Source of the DNA: a virus
Virus record (IMG/VR): IMGVR_UViG_3300009527_000004
Span: 1 to 35,411 of that record
Reading direction: 5' to 3' (one strand)
DNA length: 35,411 bases
Part shown: in pieces, positions 1 through 6,121 of the stretch
Layout of the letters: every line of letters begins with the position of its first letter
How positions within the stretch are numbered: the first letter of the stretch is position 1
The notes under the pieces: model-generated
Told to the model about the DNA's origin: nothing
Seen by the model: only the letters and a program-made list of their open reading frames with translations
Database searches by the model: none
Made by a program: the position numbers and the translations under genes

Positions 1-123
1 GACGTATTCATATTTGGAGGAAATAATACTACTGAAGGGGCTTACGCATCCATTTTAGTGTTCAACGGTCCGTCTCAAACAGTTACTGCTACTGGCATAT
101 CATTGTTTAATGTTCTCTATGGA
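1..123. repeat. Terminal direct repeat marking contig circularity
   Basis: Bases 1-123 are identical to 35289-35411. The reading frame of the gene leaving the right end (from 34725) continues exactly through this repeat and on to its stop at 312. This is what an assembler leaves when a circular or circularly permuted genome is closed with a fixed overlap. A real 123-bp packaged direct terminal repeat is less likely, because it would lie in the middle of a tail gene. The unique genome would be 35,288 bp. Confidence 0.9.
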
Positions 124-312
124 TCTTGTTCTGCTACCATAGGAACAACAATCTTTACATATGGAGGTACGCTAGGATTTACAAATCCTAGCGTAACTAA
201 TACGGTGTTCAAATTTGATAAAGTTACAGTTACGACTGTAAGTAATAGTTTGCAAGCAACACAAAAATCTGGAGCGACAACATATTCTAGTACTGGATTG
301 TCATTCACATGA
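1..312 (+). CDS. Kelch-like tail adhesin, C-terminal part (joins 34725-35411)
   Basis: This is the C-terminal end of the gene that starts at 34725. Across the circular junction the whole protein is 291 residues. The part here shows two Kelch-type blades with a strand ending in a Gly-Gly pair (VFIFGGNN, then TTIFTYGGTLG), each followed by a short variable loop and a strand that starts VFxF. Position, last of the fibre genes, suggests a receptor-binding or fibre-tip protein of the virion; this is inference. The DNA is AT-rich compared with the next gene, a sign of a separately acquired module. The stop TGA (310-312) overlaps the ATG of the next gene. Confidence 0.8.
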   Translation, partial: DVFIFGGNNTTEGAYASILVFNGPSQTVTATGISLFNVLYGSCSATIGTTIFTYGGTLGFTNPSVTNTVFKFDKVTVTTVSNSLQATQKSGATTYSSTGLSFT

Positions 313-854
313 ACCTCGGTCAATCTGAATTCCAGGACACCTACTTCGTTGCAGGTGCCCAGCTCACACCCTACCGCCAGCTTAGACAGCTCGAGCTCGA
401 GCTCCGCTCCATCGAGGGTGGCATTAAGCAGTCGGAGTTCGCCACTCGCCGCCTCAAGCTCAAGCTTAAGTCTCTCGACCCCACCAACGAGGCCGACCAG
501 ATCGAGATCGATGAGGCCGACTGGGGGCTCTACCAGCAGCAGCAGCTTCTCGAGGACGCCACCAACCGGCGAGCCAACTTCTGGCGCATGCGCGACGACC
601 TGCTTGCACGTATCCCTAAGGCCTACTGGGACGCCGGCTTTGAGCACCACGAGGGTGAGCACTGGAAGCTGTACTTCGCCAAGCAGGTCGCGACCGCCAT
701 GGCCCTTGGCCTGCCACCTCCCGTGAACGCCATCGAGTCGATCCTGCTGCTTCCTGATGACCTCAGGCGAGAGGCCATCGCCCTTGCCCAGCAGCAGGCA
801 GTTCAGCTGCAGCTCGAGTACGGCCCACCGAGGCCGGTCCTGAATTCACCGTAA
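309..854 (+). CDS. Hypothetical protein, helical and charged
   Basis: I do not recognise this 181-residue protein. Residues about 20-95 are rich in Leu, Glu, Gln, Lys and Arg with heptad-like spacing, so a coiled coil is likely. The second half (IPKAYWDAGFEHHEGEHWKL onwards) contains an aromatic and His-rich stretch and two further helices. There is no signal peptide or membrane segment. The ATG overlaps the stop of the Kelch-like gene (ATGA), so translation is probably coupled to the tail fibre operon. It could be a late gene such as a fibre assembly helper, or the first gene of the early cluster. Codon use is GC-rich, unlike the fibre gene before it. Confidence 0.75.
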   Translation: MNLGQSEFQDTYFVAGAQLTPYRQLRQLELELRSIEGGIKQSEFATRRLKLKLKSLDPTNEADQIEIDEADWGLYQQQQLLEDATNRRANFWRMRDDLLARIPKAYWDAGFEHHEGEHWKLYFAKQVATAMALGLPPPVNAIESILLLPDDLRREAIALAQQQAVQLQLEYGPPRPVLNSP

Positions 855-871
855 CGGTATCCCGGTATTGG

Positions 872-901
872 TATAAGTAGGCTTGTAGCACCACTGCTAC
901 A
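872..901 (+). promoter_or_regulatory. Possible promoter and small hairpin before the gene at 939
   Basis: The 84-base gap 855-938 holds three GGTAT words (857-874), then TATAAGTA (872-879), one base away from the T4 late consensus TATAAATA. Next comes a hairpin with 7-bp arms TGTAGCA/TGCTACA (884-890 and 895-901) around CCAC. A strong AAGGAG (928-933) precedes the ATG at 939. A promoter here is inference; a stable -35 box is not evident. Confidence 0.4.
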
Positions 902-903
902 GC

Positions 904-920
904 GACGTCCCCACGTCCCC
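904..920 (+). repeat. Inverted repeat, left copy (partner 1591-1607)
   Basis: GACGTCCCCACG (904-915) has its exact reverse complement CGTGGGGACGTC at 1596-1607. The match extends over about 16 bases with one T/G mismatch (904-919 against 1592-1607). The two copies bracket the gene at 939-1529. A weaker third copy, GGGACGTCC, lies near 1553. No target-site duplication flanks the pair, so a transposon origin is not supported. Paired protein binding sites or a long-range RNA stem remain possible. Confidence 0.6.
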
Positions 921-938
921 TTAACCTAAGGAGCCTAC

Positions 939-1529
939 ATGCGCACCCATACCCACTTCATCCCGCCCGCCATCCGAGGCCGCAACTCCAACACCGTGGT
1001 CGAGTACGTCGACTCCGATCACGGAAACGGCCCCATCGAGGTCGGGTGCCTCGCCCGCCTCATCCGTGTATTCGGCACCCCGGATGCCTCCCCCAAGCAG
1101 CTGGAAACGTTTGAAGACGAGCTCCGGCGCTACGGAAAGGAGGCCCGGGACCTCTTTGAGAACCGCTTCCGGGAGCCGGAGGTGACCCTGGCCCCAATGG
1201 GCCAGCTCATCGAGGAGTTCCTGGACCACGGCGACCTCACCAACCTTCGGATCGCCAAGCTCAATCAAGGCAACCTGGCCGAGCTCAAGAAGTACGTGAC
1301 CGGCAAGGTGGTCGAGATCACGAGAAACGGCAACGTGACCTTCACCCGGTCCACCGACCACGGCGTCATCCAGTTCGCTCCACCTCAGGGCTACAAGGTC
1401 AAGGAGGGCGAGGACATCGTGATCCGCCACGAGAAGGCCGGCACCGTGTCCGAGGTCATCCGGGTTCCGGACCAGCTGAAGGCGACCATTCGCTTCTCGA
1501 CCTTCGCGTCCCTGTTCTCTCGGGGCTGA
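939..1529 (+). CDS. Hypothetical protein bracketed by inverted repeats
   Basis: This is a 196-residue protein I cannot assign. It begins MRTHTHFIPPAIRGRN. The middle (residues about 50-125) is charged and helical. The C-terminal part reads like a small beta domain, with KVVEITRNGNVTFTRSTD, then a loop, then EGEDIVIRHEKAGTVSEVI. There is no signal peptide or membrane span. The start is well supported by AAGGAG eight or so bases upstream. It stands alone between two noncoding stretches and is flanked by a 16-bp inverted repeat, which suggests its own regulation. A DNA-binding role next to the hairpin-rich region would fit but nothing in the sequence proves it. Confidence 0.75.
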   Translation: MRTHTHFIPPAIRGRNSNTVVEYVDSDHGNGPIEVGCLARLIRVFGTPDASPKQLETFEDELRRYGKEARDLFENRFREPEVTLAPMGQLIEEFLDHGDLTNLRIAKLNQGNLAELKKYVTGKVVEITRNGNVTFTRSTDHGVIQFAPPQGYKVKEGEDIVIRHEKAGTVSEVIRVPDQLKATIRFSTFASLFSRG

Positions 1530-1577
1530 CCTTACATCCAACGGGACGTCCTCCCTCCCCGGTGTAAAATACCTCTA

Positions 1578-1648
1578 GGCAGCCCTGACCAGGGGCGTGG
1601 GGACGTCTTCTCGGTTGCTCCAGATCAGAGATACTGGTCATGGCTGCC
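1578..1648 (+). ncRNA. Hairpin A of the structured intergenic region
   Basis: Arms 1578-1592 and 1634-1648 pair over 14 of 15 positions, with a single C/T mismatch at 1585/1641. The 41-base loop holds the right copy of the GACGTC inverted repeat and CAGATCAGAGA (1621-1631), which recurs at 1726-1736. No T-run follows, so this is not a simple terminator. It could be a structured RNA or a cruciform DNA element. Confidence 0.5.
1591..1607 (-). repeat. Inverted repeat, right copy (partner 904-920)
   Basis: This is the reverse complement of the copy at 904-920, exact over 12 bases (1596-1607) and near-exact over 16. It lies inside the loop of hairpin A. Confidence 0.6.
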
Positions 1649-1653
1649 CTTAC

Positions 1654-1689
1654 CTCGACCCGGCTGGGATAACCTCAGACCGGGTCGAG
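1654..1689 (+). ncRNA. Hairpin B of the structured intergenic region
   Basis: CTCGACCCGG (1654-1663) pairs perfectly with CCGGGTCGAG (1680-1689). Inside, CTGGG and CCTCAG can extend the helix past a bulged A. This lies five bases after hairpin A, so the two would stack in tandem in a transcript. Confidence 0.5.
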
Positions 1690-1703
1690 ACGCATGCTCT
1701 CCA

Positions 1704-1715
1704 GGGAAATTTCCC
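1704..1715. repeat. 12-bp perfect palindrome
   Basis: GGGAAATTTCCC reads the same on both strands. A GCATGC palindrome (1692-1697) lies just before it. Such a site could bind a dimeric protein. It lies within the noncoding region between 1530 and 1986. Confidence 0.4.
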
Positions 1716-1752
1716 CGCCCAAATACAGATCAGAGAGCCACATCACCACTCA

Positions 1753-1793
1753 GCGCGCGAGATTAATAGCATTAGCGCACAAATAGCGCGCGC
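1753..1793. repeat. GC-only stem around an AT-rich loop
   Basis: GCGCGCG (1753-1759) can pair with CGCGCGC (1787-1793) around a 27-base AT-rich loop that contains AGATTAATAGCATTAG and the related words TAGCGCAC and TAGCGCGC. An AT-rich loop closed by a GC clamp is a layout seen at some origins. The origin idea is inference. Confidence 0.35.
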
Positions 1794-1827
1794 CACGGAA
1801 AAGTGATCAGCTTAGAGCCCCCGGGCC

Positions 1828-1886
1828 CGGCACATCTTAAAGGGTAACTGAGGAGCCAAACGCCAGTTACCCTTTAAGATGTGCCG
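1828..1886. repeat. 23-bp perfect inverted repeat with a 13-base loop
   Basis: The arms 1828-1850 and 1864-1886 are exact reverse complements over 23 bp, starting CGGCACATC and ending GATGTGCCG. The loop is AGGAGCCAAACGC. The left arm overlaps the palindrome CCGGGCCCGG (1821-1830). No T-run follows on either strand, which argues against a plain terminator. Candidates are a replication origin cruciform, a packaging site, or a very stable structured RNA. It is the strongest inverted repeat I found in the genome. Confidence 0.75.
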
Positions 1887-1952
1887 AGCTATCTCCTCCA
1901 CATCTAACCTACACAAGATATCCTCCAGTATAGATGTCAGGTTGAGTATTCA

Positions 1953-1960
1953 CTAAATAC
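1953..1960 (+). promoter_or_regulatory. CTAAATAC late-promoter-like element
   Basis: CTAAATAC lies 34 bases before the ATG at 1987 and just downstream of the big inverted repeat. It matches the CTAAATAG family found ahead of other transcription blocks and resembles the T4-type late -10 element TATAAATA. The remainder of 1887-1986 holds two similar CCTCCA words and a TGGAGA ribosome binding site at 1975-1980. Confidence 0.45.
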
Positions 1961-1986
1961 TTTTACCACACCAATGGAGACAACTG

Positions 1987-2532
1987 ATGGACCTCACCGT
2001 CATCCGCGACTTTGCCCCAACCACCGCCTATGCCCTCAGGGAGTTCGACTCCTACAAGGCCGCCCTCAAGTCGTTTGAGGTAGCCGCTAAGCGGGTGTGC
2101 CACCTCCGGGGCGACTGCATCGAACCTGACCTGGATATCACCGACCAACGAACCGCCAACGCGCTTGTTCAGTTCCTCCTCTGGACGCGCCGCTTCTCCG
2201 ATGAGCAATGGGCTCAAGGCGTCGAGGTCTCAAAGCCGGAGCTGATAGAGGTGGCTGGGCAGGCCGATCGCCCCCTTGACCAGGCTCGCCGCGCCTGCCT
2301 CGTTCGCATCAAGACCGGCTACCGCAAGGGAGGGGAGTCCGACACCTACTCGCTGTCGCGTCCCCACCTGAAAGGGATCGCGCTGGTCCTGGCCGCCAAC
2401 GCCGCCTACCAGGCGGCCATGTCGATGCGCTCGATGGAGAAGCAGGCGGAGGACATCGACATCGAAGGGCGCCTGAACGCCGCGCTGCGCTGCGACCCGC
2501 TCTACACCAACCCTCTGCTGGAGGCCGCATGA
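1987..2532 (+). CDS. Hypothetical protein heading a five-gene unit
   Basis: This 181-residue protein is not recognised. It is largely helical, with MDLTVIRDFAPTTAYALREF at the N-terminus, two Cys residues near 38 and 45 (CHLRGDC), and an Ala-rich helical C-terminus. It has no signal peptide. The start is supported by TGGAGA six bases upstream and by the noncoding region before it. Its last bases overlap the ATG of the next small gene. It leads a tightly coupled run ending at 4121. Placement next to the hairpin-rich region makes a role in replication or host takeover possible, but the sequence does not show it. Confidence 0.75.
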   Translation: MDLTVIRDFAPTTAYALREFDSYKAALKSFEVAAKRVCHLRGDCIEPDLDITDQRTANALVQFLLWTRRFSDEQWAQGVEVSKPELIEVAGQADRPLDQARRACLVRIKTGYRKGGESDTYSLSRPHLKGIALVLAANAAYQAAMSMRSMEKQAEDIDIEGRLNAALRCDPLYTNPLLEAA

Positions 2533-2675
2533 AGCTGCTCACCGCCATTCGTCTAAGCCACCTCGTTCGAATCGCCCTCAACGAGGCTGAGACCGAGAAA
2601 ACCGCGCGAGACAAGCTTGAGGACCTCCTCCTTCTTCTTGAGCAGCTCATCGCCCGGGAGAAGGAGCCAGCGTGA
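2529..2675 (+). CDS. Small coiled-coil protein, 48 residues
   Basis: A short gene of 48 residues. It starts MKLLTAIRLSHLVRIALNEA and runs through a Leu/Glu-rich helix with five consecutive Leu residues near position 33, ending REKEPA. A single amphipathic or coiled-coil helix is likely. It is called because it fills the gap exactly: its ATG overlaps the previous stop (ATGA) and its stop overlaps the next start (GTGA). Function is unknown. Confidence 0.6.
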   Translation: MKLLTAIRLSHLVRIALNEAETEKTARDKLEDLLLLLEQLIAREKEPA

Positions 2676-2884
2676 ACCCCTACACCCTGCACCGCCATCC
2701 CGGCACACCAGCTGACTTCTACCGGGAGATCGACAACCACATCTGGTTTCTGACCGATGAGCTGAAGCGGCTGAAGAAGCTCAAGCAGGCGGGCCCTGGC
2801 CCAGACGACCTCAGCTTCAGCTACCGGCTCCCGACCATCCAGGAGCAGCTGGACCTCGTGGACCAGGTGCTCAAGGGTCACTGA
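2672..2884 (+). CDS. Small hypothetical protein, 70 residues
   Basis: The start is GTG, overlapping the stop of the previous gene (GTGA). The product has a His/Tyr-rich N-terminus (NPYTLHRHPGTPADFYREID) and a basic helix (LKRLKKLKQA) before a Gly-Pro linker, ending in a second helix. No family is recognised. The stop shares one base with the ATG of the nuclease gene, so the two are probably translated together. Confidence 0.65.
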   Translation: MNPYTLHRHPGTPADFYREIDNHIWFLTDELKRLKKLKQAGPGPDDLSFSYRLPTIQEQLDLVDQVLKGH

Positions 2885-3606
2885 TGTTCCACGTCTACGC
2901 CCTCTCCGATCCGGGTGGCGGTCCCTACCGCTACATCGGTCGAACGGGCGTGGACGCCAACAAGCGCACCTGCGACTACGTCTCCCTGGCCCGCTTTCAC
3001 AGCCGAAGGGGCCGCACCCTCTCCCCCTTCTTCCACTGGCTCCTCCAGCTCGACACCCTCAACCTCCGCCCCAAGATCACGAACCTCCTCTCCTTCTCCT
3101 CCGAGGACCGAGCCAAGGAGTTCCAGCTCCAGCTCCTCGAGACCTACCCGGGCCTCCTCAACGACCCCAGCCCCGCCCGCTGCGTCACCGGCAAGACCCT
3201 CGGCACCCTCGACACCGCCCTCGGCAAGGCCAACAAGCTAGCCGCCAACAAGAACATGGGCTCCAGGAGGGACCTCATGACCATCTCCTACGTCAGAAGG
3301 CGGGCCGCCCTCGGCTACCCCCACCCCGAGCTTCACGTCACCCACCCCCTGAACTGGGACCACTGCCGCCAGGTCAACAACTACCGGCCGACCTACACCT
3401 CTCCCGCCCGCCAGGCCTCCCTCGCCCTCGCCCAGCGCAAGCGAGCCTACACCTGGCGCCTCTTCCTCGGCCTCCCCTTTCCCGAGCACGGCACCCGCGA
3501 TCACCGCAACACCCTCCAGTACTACCACGCCACCCGTCACCCCCGCTTCATGCCCCTGCGGGACTTCCTCAAGACCAAACCCCGACCCAGAAAGCTCTTC
3601 AAATGA
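2884..3606 (+). CDS. GIY-YIG family endonuclease
   Basis: 240 residues. The N-terminal domain fits the GIY-YIG nuclease fold. VYA (4-6) stands for GIY and YIG (17-19) is exact, followed by Arg28, His39, Glu79 and Asn93 at the spacing of the catalytic Arg, His/Tyr, Glu and Asn of the family. Such enzymes cut DNA using one metal ion. The C-terminal 140 residues are very basic (ending KTKPRPRKLFK) and probably bind DNA. It lies inside an overlapping operon, not inside an intron or another gene, so a resident nuclease (host DNA degradation, exclusion of rival phages, or replication) is as plausible as a free-standing homing enzyme. This is the only nuclease outside the terminase. Confidence 0.75.
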   Translation: MFHVYALSDPGGGPYRYIGRTGVDANKRTCDYVSLARFHSRRGRTLSPFFHWLLQLDTLNLRPKITNLLSFSSEDRAKEFQLQLLETYPGLLNDPSPARCVTGKTLGTLDTALGKANKLAANKNMGSRRDLMTISYVRRRAALGYPHPELHVTHPLNWDHCRQVNNYRPTYTSPARQASLALAQRKRAYTWRLFLGLPFPEHGTRDHRNTLQYYHATRHPRFMPLRDFLKTKPRPRKLFK

Positions 3607-4121
3607 AAACCGCCCTTCTCCTTGCCGCCCTGATCTCAACCTCGGCCTCCGCCTTTGACATCAAGGGGTTCAAGGTAGATGAGCCGCTCGACTGCGCCGC
3701 GGTAAAGGCACTTAGCCCCAAGTCACTAGCCATGATCCAGGCCTGCGAGCGGGGGGTGAACCCACGCATCTACGTGGATGGCCCATTTCTCAGCCAATCA
3801 GCTAACTTTATGTTCAAGCGGGGACCTGACAGCGTGCTGCTCGACATCTACGTGACCAACTTCGACTTCGACGAGGCGCTGGCCGCCCTTACCCTCAAGT
3901 GGGGCAAGCCGGTGCTGGAGCACAGCACCGTGACCAATCGAATGGGCGCCACCTTTGATCAGGTAGAGGCCACCTGGAAAAAAGACACGTACACGCTCGT
4001 GCTTAAGAAGCATGCCGGCAAGATCGATCACCCAAGCCTGTTCCTCGTCAGCAGCAGATCGATGGATCGCTTCAACCAGGAGCAGGCCGAGAAGCTGAAG
4101 AAGAACGCAGACAACATCTGA
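3603..4121 (+). CDS. Exported (periplasmic) protein of unknown function
   Basis: 172 residues with a clear Sec signal peptide: Lys2, a hydrophobic core LLLAALI, and an ASA cleavage site after residue 17. The mature protein starts FDIKGFKVDEPLDC and has two Cys (31 and 48) that could form a disulfide. It contains the segment ALTLKWGKP, which is common in small bacterial periplasmic proteins. It has no lipobox, transmembrane helix or lytic motif. A phage protein sent to the periplasm could act in superinfection exclusion, envelope change or lysis control; none is proven. The gene overlaps the nuclease stop (ATGA) and ends the first operon. Confidence 0.75.
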   Translation: MKTALLLAALISTSASAFDIKGFKVDEPLDCAAVKALSPKSLAMIQACERGVNPRIYVDGPFLSQSANFMFKRGPDSVLLDIYVTNFDFDEALAALTLKWGKPVLEHSTVTNRMGATFDQVEATWKKDTYTLVLKKHAGKIDHPSLFLVSSRSMDRFNQEQAEKLKKNADNI

Positions 4122-4135
4122 CCCCCGGGAGCCCC

Positions 4136-4143
4136 CTAAATAG
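4136..4143 (+). promoter_or_regulatory. CTAAATAG element, possible leaderless start
   Basis: CTAAATAG sits in the 25-base gap after the exported protein, within CCCCTAAATAGGGG, which is itself an inverted repeat (CCCCTA/TAGGGG with AA between). The ATG of the next gene follows only three bases later. If this works as a late -10 element, the transcript would start within or just after the ATG. Confidence 0.4.
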
Positions 4144-4146
4144 GGG

Positions 4147-4338
4147 ATGGCCCGACCCACCGATGAAGAGCGGCTTCGGCTCCCGCTCAAGCGGGCCCGA
4201 AAGCTCCGCCTCGCCAACCCTCACCCAGTAGTCCTGCCCTCCGGGCAGGTGCTCGAGCGCGCCCTCGTGATCGCCCTGGGAGAGGTGAAGCCCTCCACCA
4301 TCAAGCGCAGGCGCGCGCTGCTTCTACCTGTCGTCTAA
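4147..4338 (+). CDS. Small basic protein, 63 residues
   Basis: A strongly basic product (MARPTDEERLRLPLKRARKL at the start; KPSTIKRRRALLLPVV at the end). It has no recognised family. The Arg/Lys content suggests nucleic-acid binding. It has no normally spaced ribosome binding site: AGGGG directly abuts the ATG. The stop TAA forms part of the next CTAAATAG element. A real gene is likely because it fills the space before the terminase, but the start is uncertain. Confidence 0.5.
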   Translation: MARPTDEERLRLPLKRARKLRLANPHPVVLPSGQVLERALVIALGEVKPSTIKRRRALLLPVV

Positions 4339-4342
4339 ATAG
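4335..4342 (+). promoter_or_regulatory. CTAAATAG element before the terminase genes
   Basis: CTAAATAG overlaps the stop of the small basic gene and lies 36 bases before the ATG at 4371. A ribosome binding site TGGAGC (4361-4366) follows. This fits the start of the packaging and head transcript. Confidence 0.5.
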
Positions 4343-4370
4343 GCTCTACCCACGCATAGCTGGAGCCTAA

Positions 4371-4790
4371 ATGGACCTCTTTGAACCACCGCCCGAGTGG
4401 AGTAACCCGAAAGTCTTCCGCAGGTCGAAGACGCAGCGAGATATCGCCTTGACGCCCCTCAAGGTGTATGACATGGCGCGCCACTACTACACGCTCGATG
4501 AGATCGCTGAGGCCTTCCAGGTGGAGCGGCTCACCCTGCAGCTGGATGAGGAGTGCCACACCGCCTTCCTCGAGGGCAAGAGGAACGCCATGCAGAAGCC
4601 GCGCATGCTCCTGCTCAAGCTCTTCAACGACTTCACCGACAAGGACCTCTCCGACAAGGACGTGCCCGTTGGGAACCTGCTCAAGGCGATGGAGCTCCAC
4701 GCCAAGAAGCACGAGGGAATGGCCGACAAGGTGGTCGTGCATGAGAAGCCAAGCGTGTCGGACGTCAAGTTTGACCCCCTCACTAAATGA
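4371..4790 (+). CDS. terS: Terminase small subunit
   Basis: 139 residues directly upstream of and overlapping the large subunit gene. Residues about 28-60 (LKVYDMARHYYTLDEIAEAF onward) form a helix-turn-helix of the kind small terminases use to bind the packaging site. The middle (MQKPRMLLLKLFNDFTDK) would form the oligomerising helices, and the C-terminal tail VSDVKFDPLTK may contact the large subunit. The call rests on position, length and the helix-turn-helix. Start chosen at ATG 4371, five bases after GGAG. The last codons ACT AAA TGA also contain CTAAATGA, and the stop overlaps the terL ATG. Confidence 0.75.
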   Translation: MDLFEPPPEWSNPKVFRRSKTQRDIALTPLKVYDMARHYYTLDEIAEAFQVERLTLQLDEECHTAFLEGKRNAMQKPRMLLLKLFNDFTDKDLSDKDVPVGNLLKAMELHAKKHEGMADKVVVHEKPSVSDVKFDPLTK

Positions 4791-6121
4791 GGTTCAAGCT
4801 TACCCCGCACCAGCAGGCATTCTGCGGTGACGTGTCCTCCAACTTCCTGTCGATCATTGGTGGCTTCGGATCGGGTAAGACGCACGCCTTCTGCGTGAAG
4901 TCAATCATCCTCGCGGGTCTCAACGCCGGCTATGAGGGCGCCCTGGCGGAGCCGACCAACTACCTCGTTCGCACCCGCCTCGTGCCTGCTATGCTGGCCC
5001 TGCTGGAGGAGCACCGCATCCCCTATGACTACGAGAAGTCCGATCAGATCTTCCGCCTTCACTTCCGCGAGGGGACCACCACCATCTACTGCCTGTCGGG
5101 TGAGAACTGGGAGCGTCTCGTTGGCTACAACCTGGCCTTCTTCGGCAGCGATGAGACCGACACCTCCAACCAGGACATCGCCGAGGCCATGTGGCTCAAG
5201 GCCATCTCTCGCGTACGGTGGGGCCCGGTCCGTCAGATCTTCAGCACCTCCACTCCTGAGGGCTACAAGTTCCTGCACTCCTTCTTCGTGGAGAAGCCGC
5301 GCCAGCTGGGGACCCTCGAGGTCCTGACGGGCGAGGCCCCTGGGGTAGAGGGGTCCTACGTGCGGGAGCACAAGGGCACGCTGCTGATGGGTGACTCGCA
5401 CTTCACCACGCGCGCCATCCACGCCACGTCCTACGAGAACCCCCTGCTCGACCTGTCCTACATCAACTCGATGAAGGCCAACTACACTCTCCAGCAGTGG
5501 AAGGTGTGGGCGCTTGGGCAGTTCGGCACCCTCTTCAGCCAGCTCGTCTACCCCTACTTCAATCGCGAGAAGAACCACACCAACCGAGAGGTCACCACCT
5601 TCAGCCGGTTTGAGCCCCTCCACGTGGGCATGGACTTCAACGTGGGCAAGATGGCGGCCGTGTGCGCCTTCATCGACGGCAGGGACTGCCTGGTGATCGA
5701 TGAGATCACGGGGCTGGCGGACACGAGAGCCATGATCGCGGAGATCCGGAAGCGGTATCCCCAGCGGCCCATCCTTGTCTACCCCGATGCCAGCGGAAAG
5801 AACCGCTCCGTCACGGGAGTGGACACCTCGCACTCGATGCTCAGGGAAGCGGGCTTCAAGGTGGTCGTGGATCCATCTAACCCGCTCGTGGGGGACCGCG
5901 TCAACTCCGTGAACGCCCGCTTCCTCTCAGCGGCTGACCAGAGGCACCTCTTCCTAAATACCGCGAGGTGCCCCGTGCTTACCCGCTGCCTCGAGCAGCA
6001 GCTCTGGGTCAATGGGGAGCCGGACAAGAAGTCCGACCTTGACCACCCGCCCGATGCGCTGGGCTACCTCGTGCACAAGAACTGGCCGCTCACCGGCCGC
6101 CCGACCCTAAGGAGCAGCTGA
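4787..6121 (+). CDS. terL: Terminase large subunit
   Basis: 444 residues, the usual length. This is the ATP-driven motor that packs DNA into the prohead and cuts it. Walker A is GGFGSGKT (25-32). The Walker B region is LAFFGSDE (116-123), with Asp122 and the catalytic Glu123. A coupling motif FSTSTPEG follows (152-159). The C-terminal RNase H-like nuclease has HVGMDFNVG (Asp283), VIDEI (Asp305/Glu306), VYPDASG (Asp334) and DHPPDALGY (Asp423), giving a full acidic set. The ATG overlaps the terS stop. The stop overlaps the portal ATG (TGATG). CTAAATAC occurs inside the gene at 5954-5961. Confidence 0.95.
   Translation: MRFKLTPHQQAFCGDVSSNFLSIIGGFGSGKTHAFCVKSIILAGLNAGYEGALAEPTNYLVRTRLVPAMLALLEEHRIPYDYEKSDQIFRLHFREGTTTIYCLSGENWERLVGYNLAFFGSDETDTSNQDIAEAMWLKAISRVRWGPVRQIFSTSTPEGYKFLHSFFVEKPRQLGTLEVLTGEAPGVEGSYVREHKGTLLMGDSHFTTRAIHATSYENPLLDLSYINSMKANYTLQQWKVWALGQFGTLFSQLVYPYFNREKNHTNREVTTFSRFEPLHVGMDFNVGKMAAVCAFIDGRDCLVIDEITGLADTRAMIAEIRKRYPQRPILVYPDASGKNRSVTGVDTSHSMLREAGFKVVVDPSNPLVGDRVNSVNARFLSAADQRHLFLNTARCPVLTRCLEQQLWVNGEPDKKSDLDHPPDALGYLVHKNWPLTGRPTLRSS

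Noticed and set aside
1-123. End repeat as a packaged direct terminal repeat
   Set aside because: It lies within a coding frame that is only complete when the ends are joined, and its short length suits an assembly overlap.
904-1607. Inverted repeats as ends of an insertion sequence
   Set aside because: The enclosed gene has no transposase motif and no flanking target duplication is visible.
1597-1806. 69-codon open frame on the plus strand in the hairpin region
   Set aside because: It runs straight through hairpins A and B and the palindromes, lacks a usable ribosome binding site, and has an incoherent protein composition.
4901-5833. Long minus-strand open frame opposite the terminase gene
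   Set aside because: It is a mirror of a strongly biased GC-rich coding frame; the terminase motifs on the plus strand are unambiguous.
5954-5961. CTAAATAC inside the large terminase gene as a promoter
   Set aside because: It is 167 bases before the portal start, in a coding stretch that needs these codons; left as a chance or weak site.
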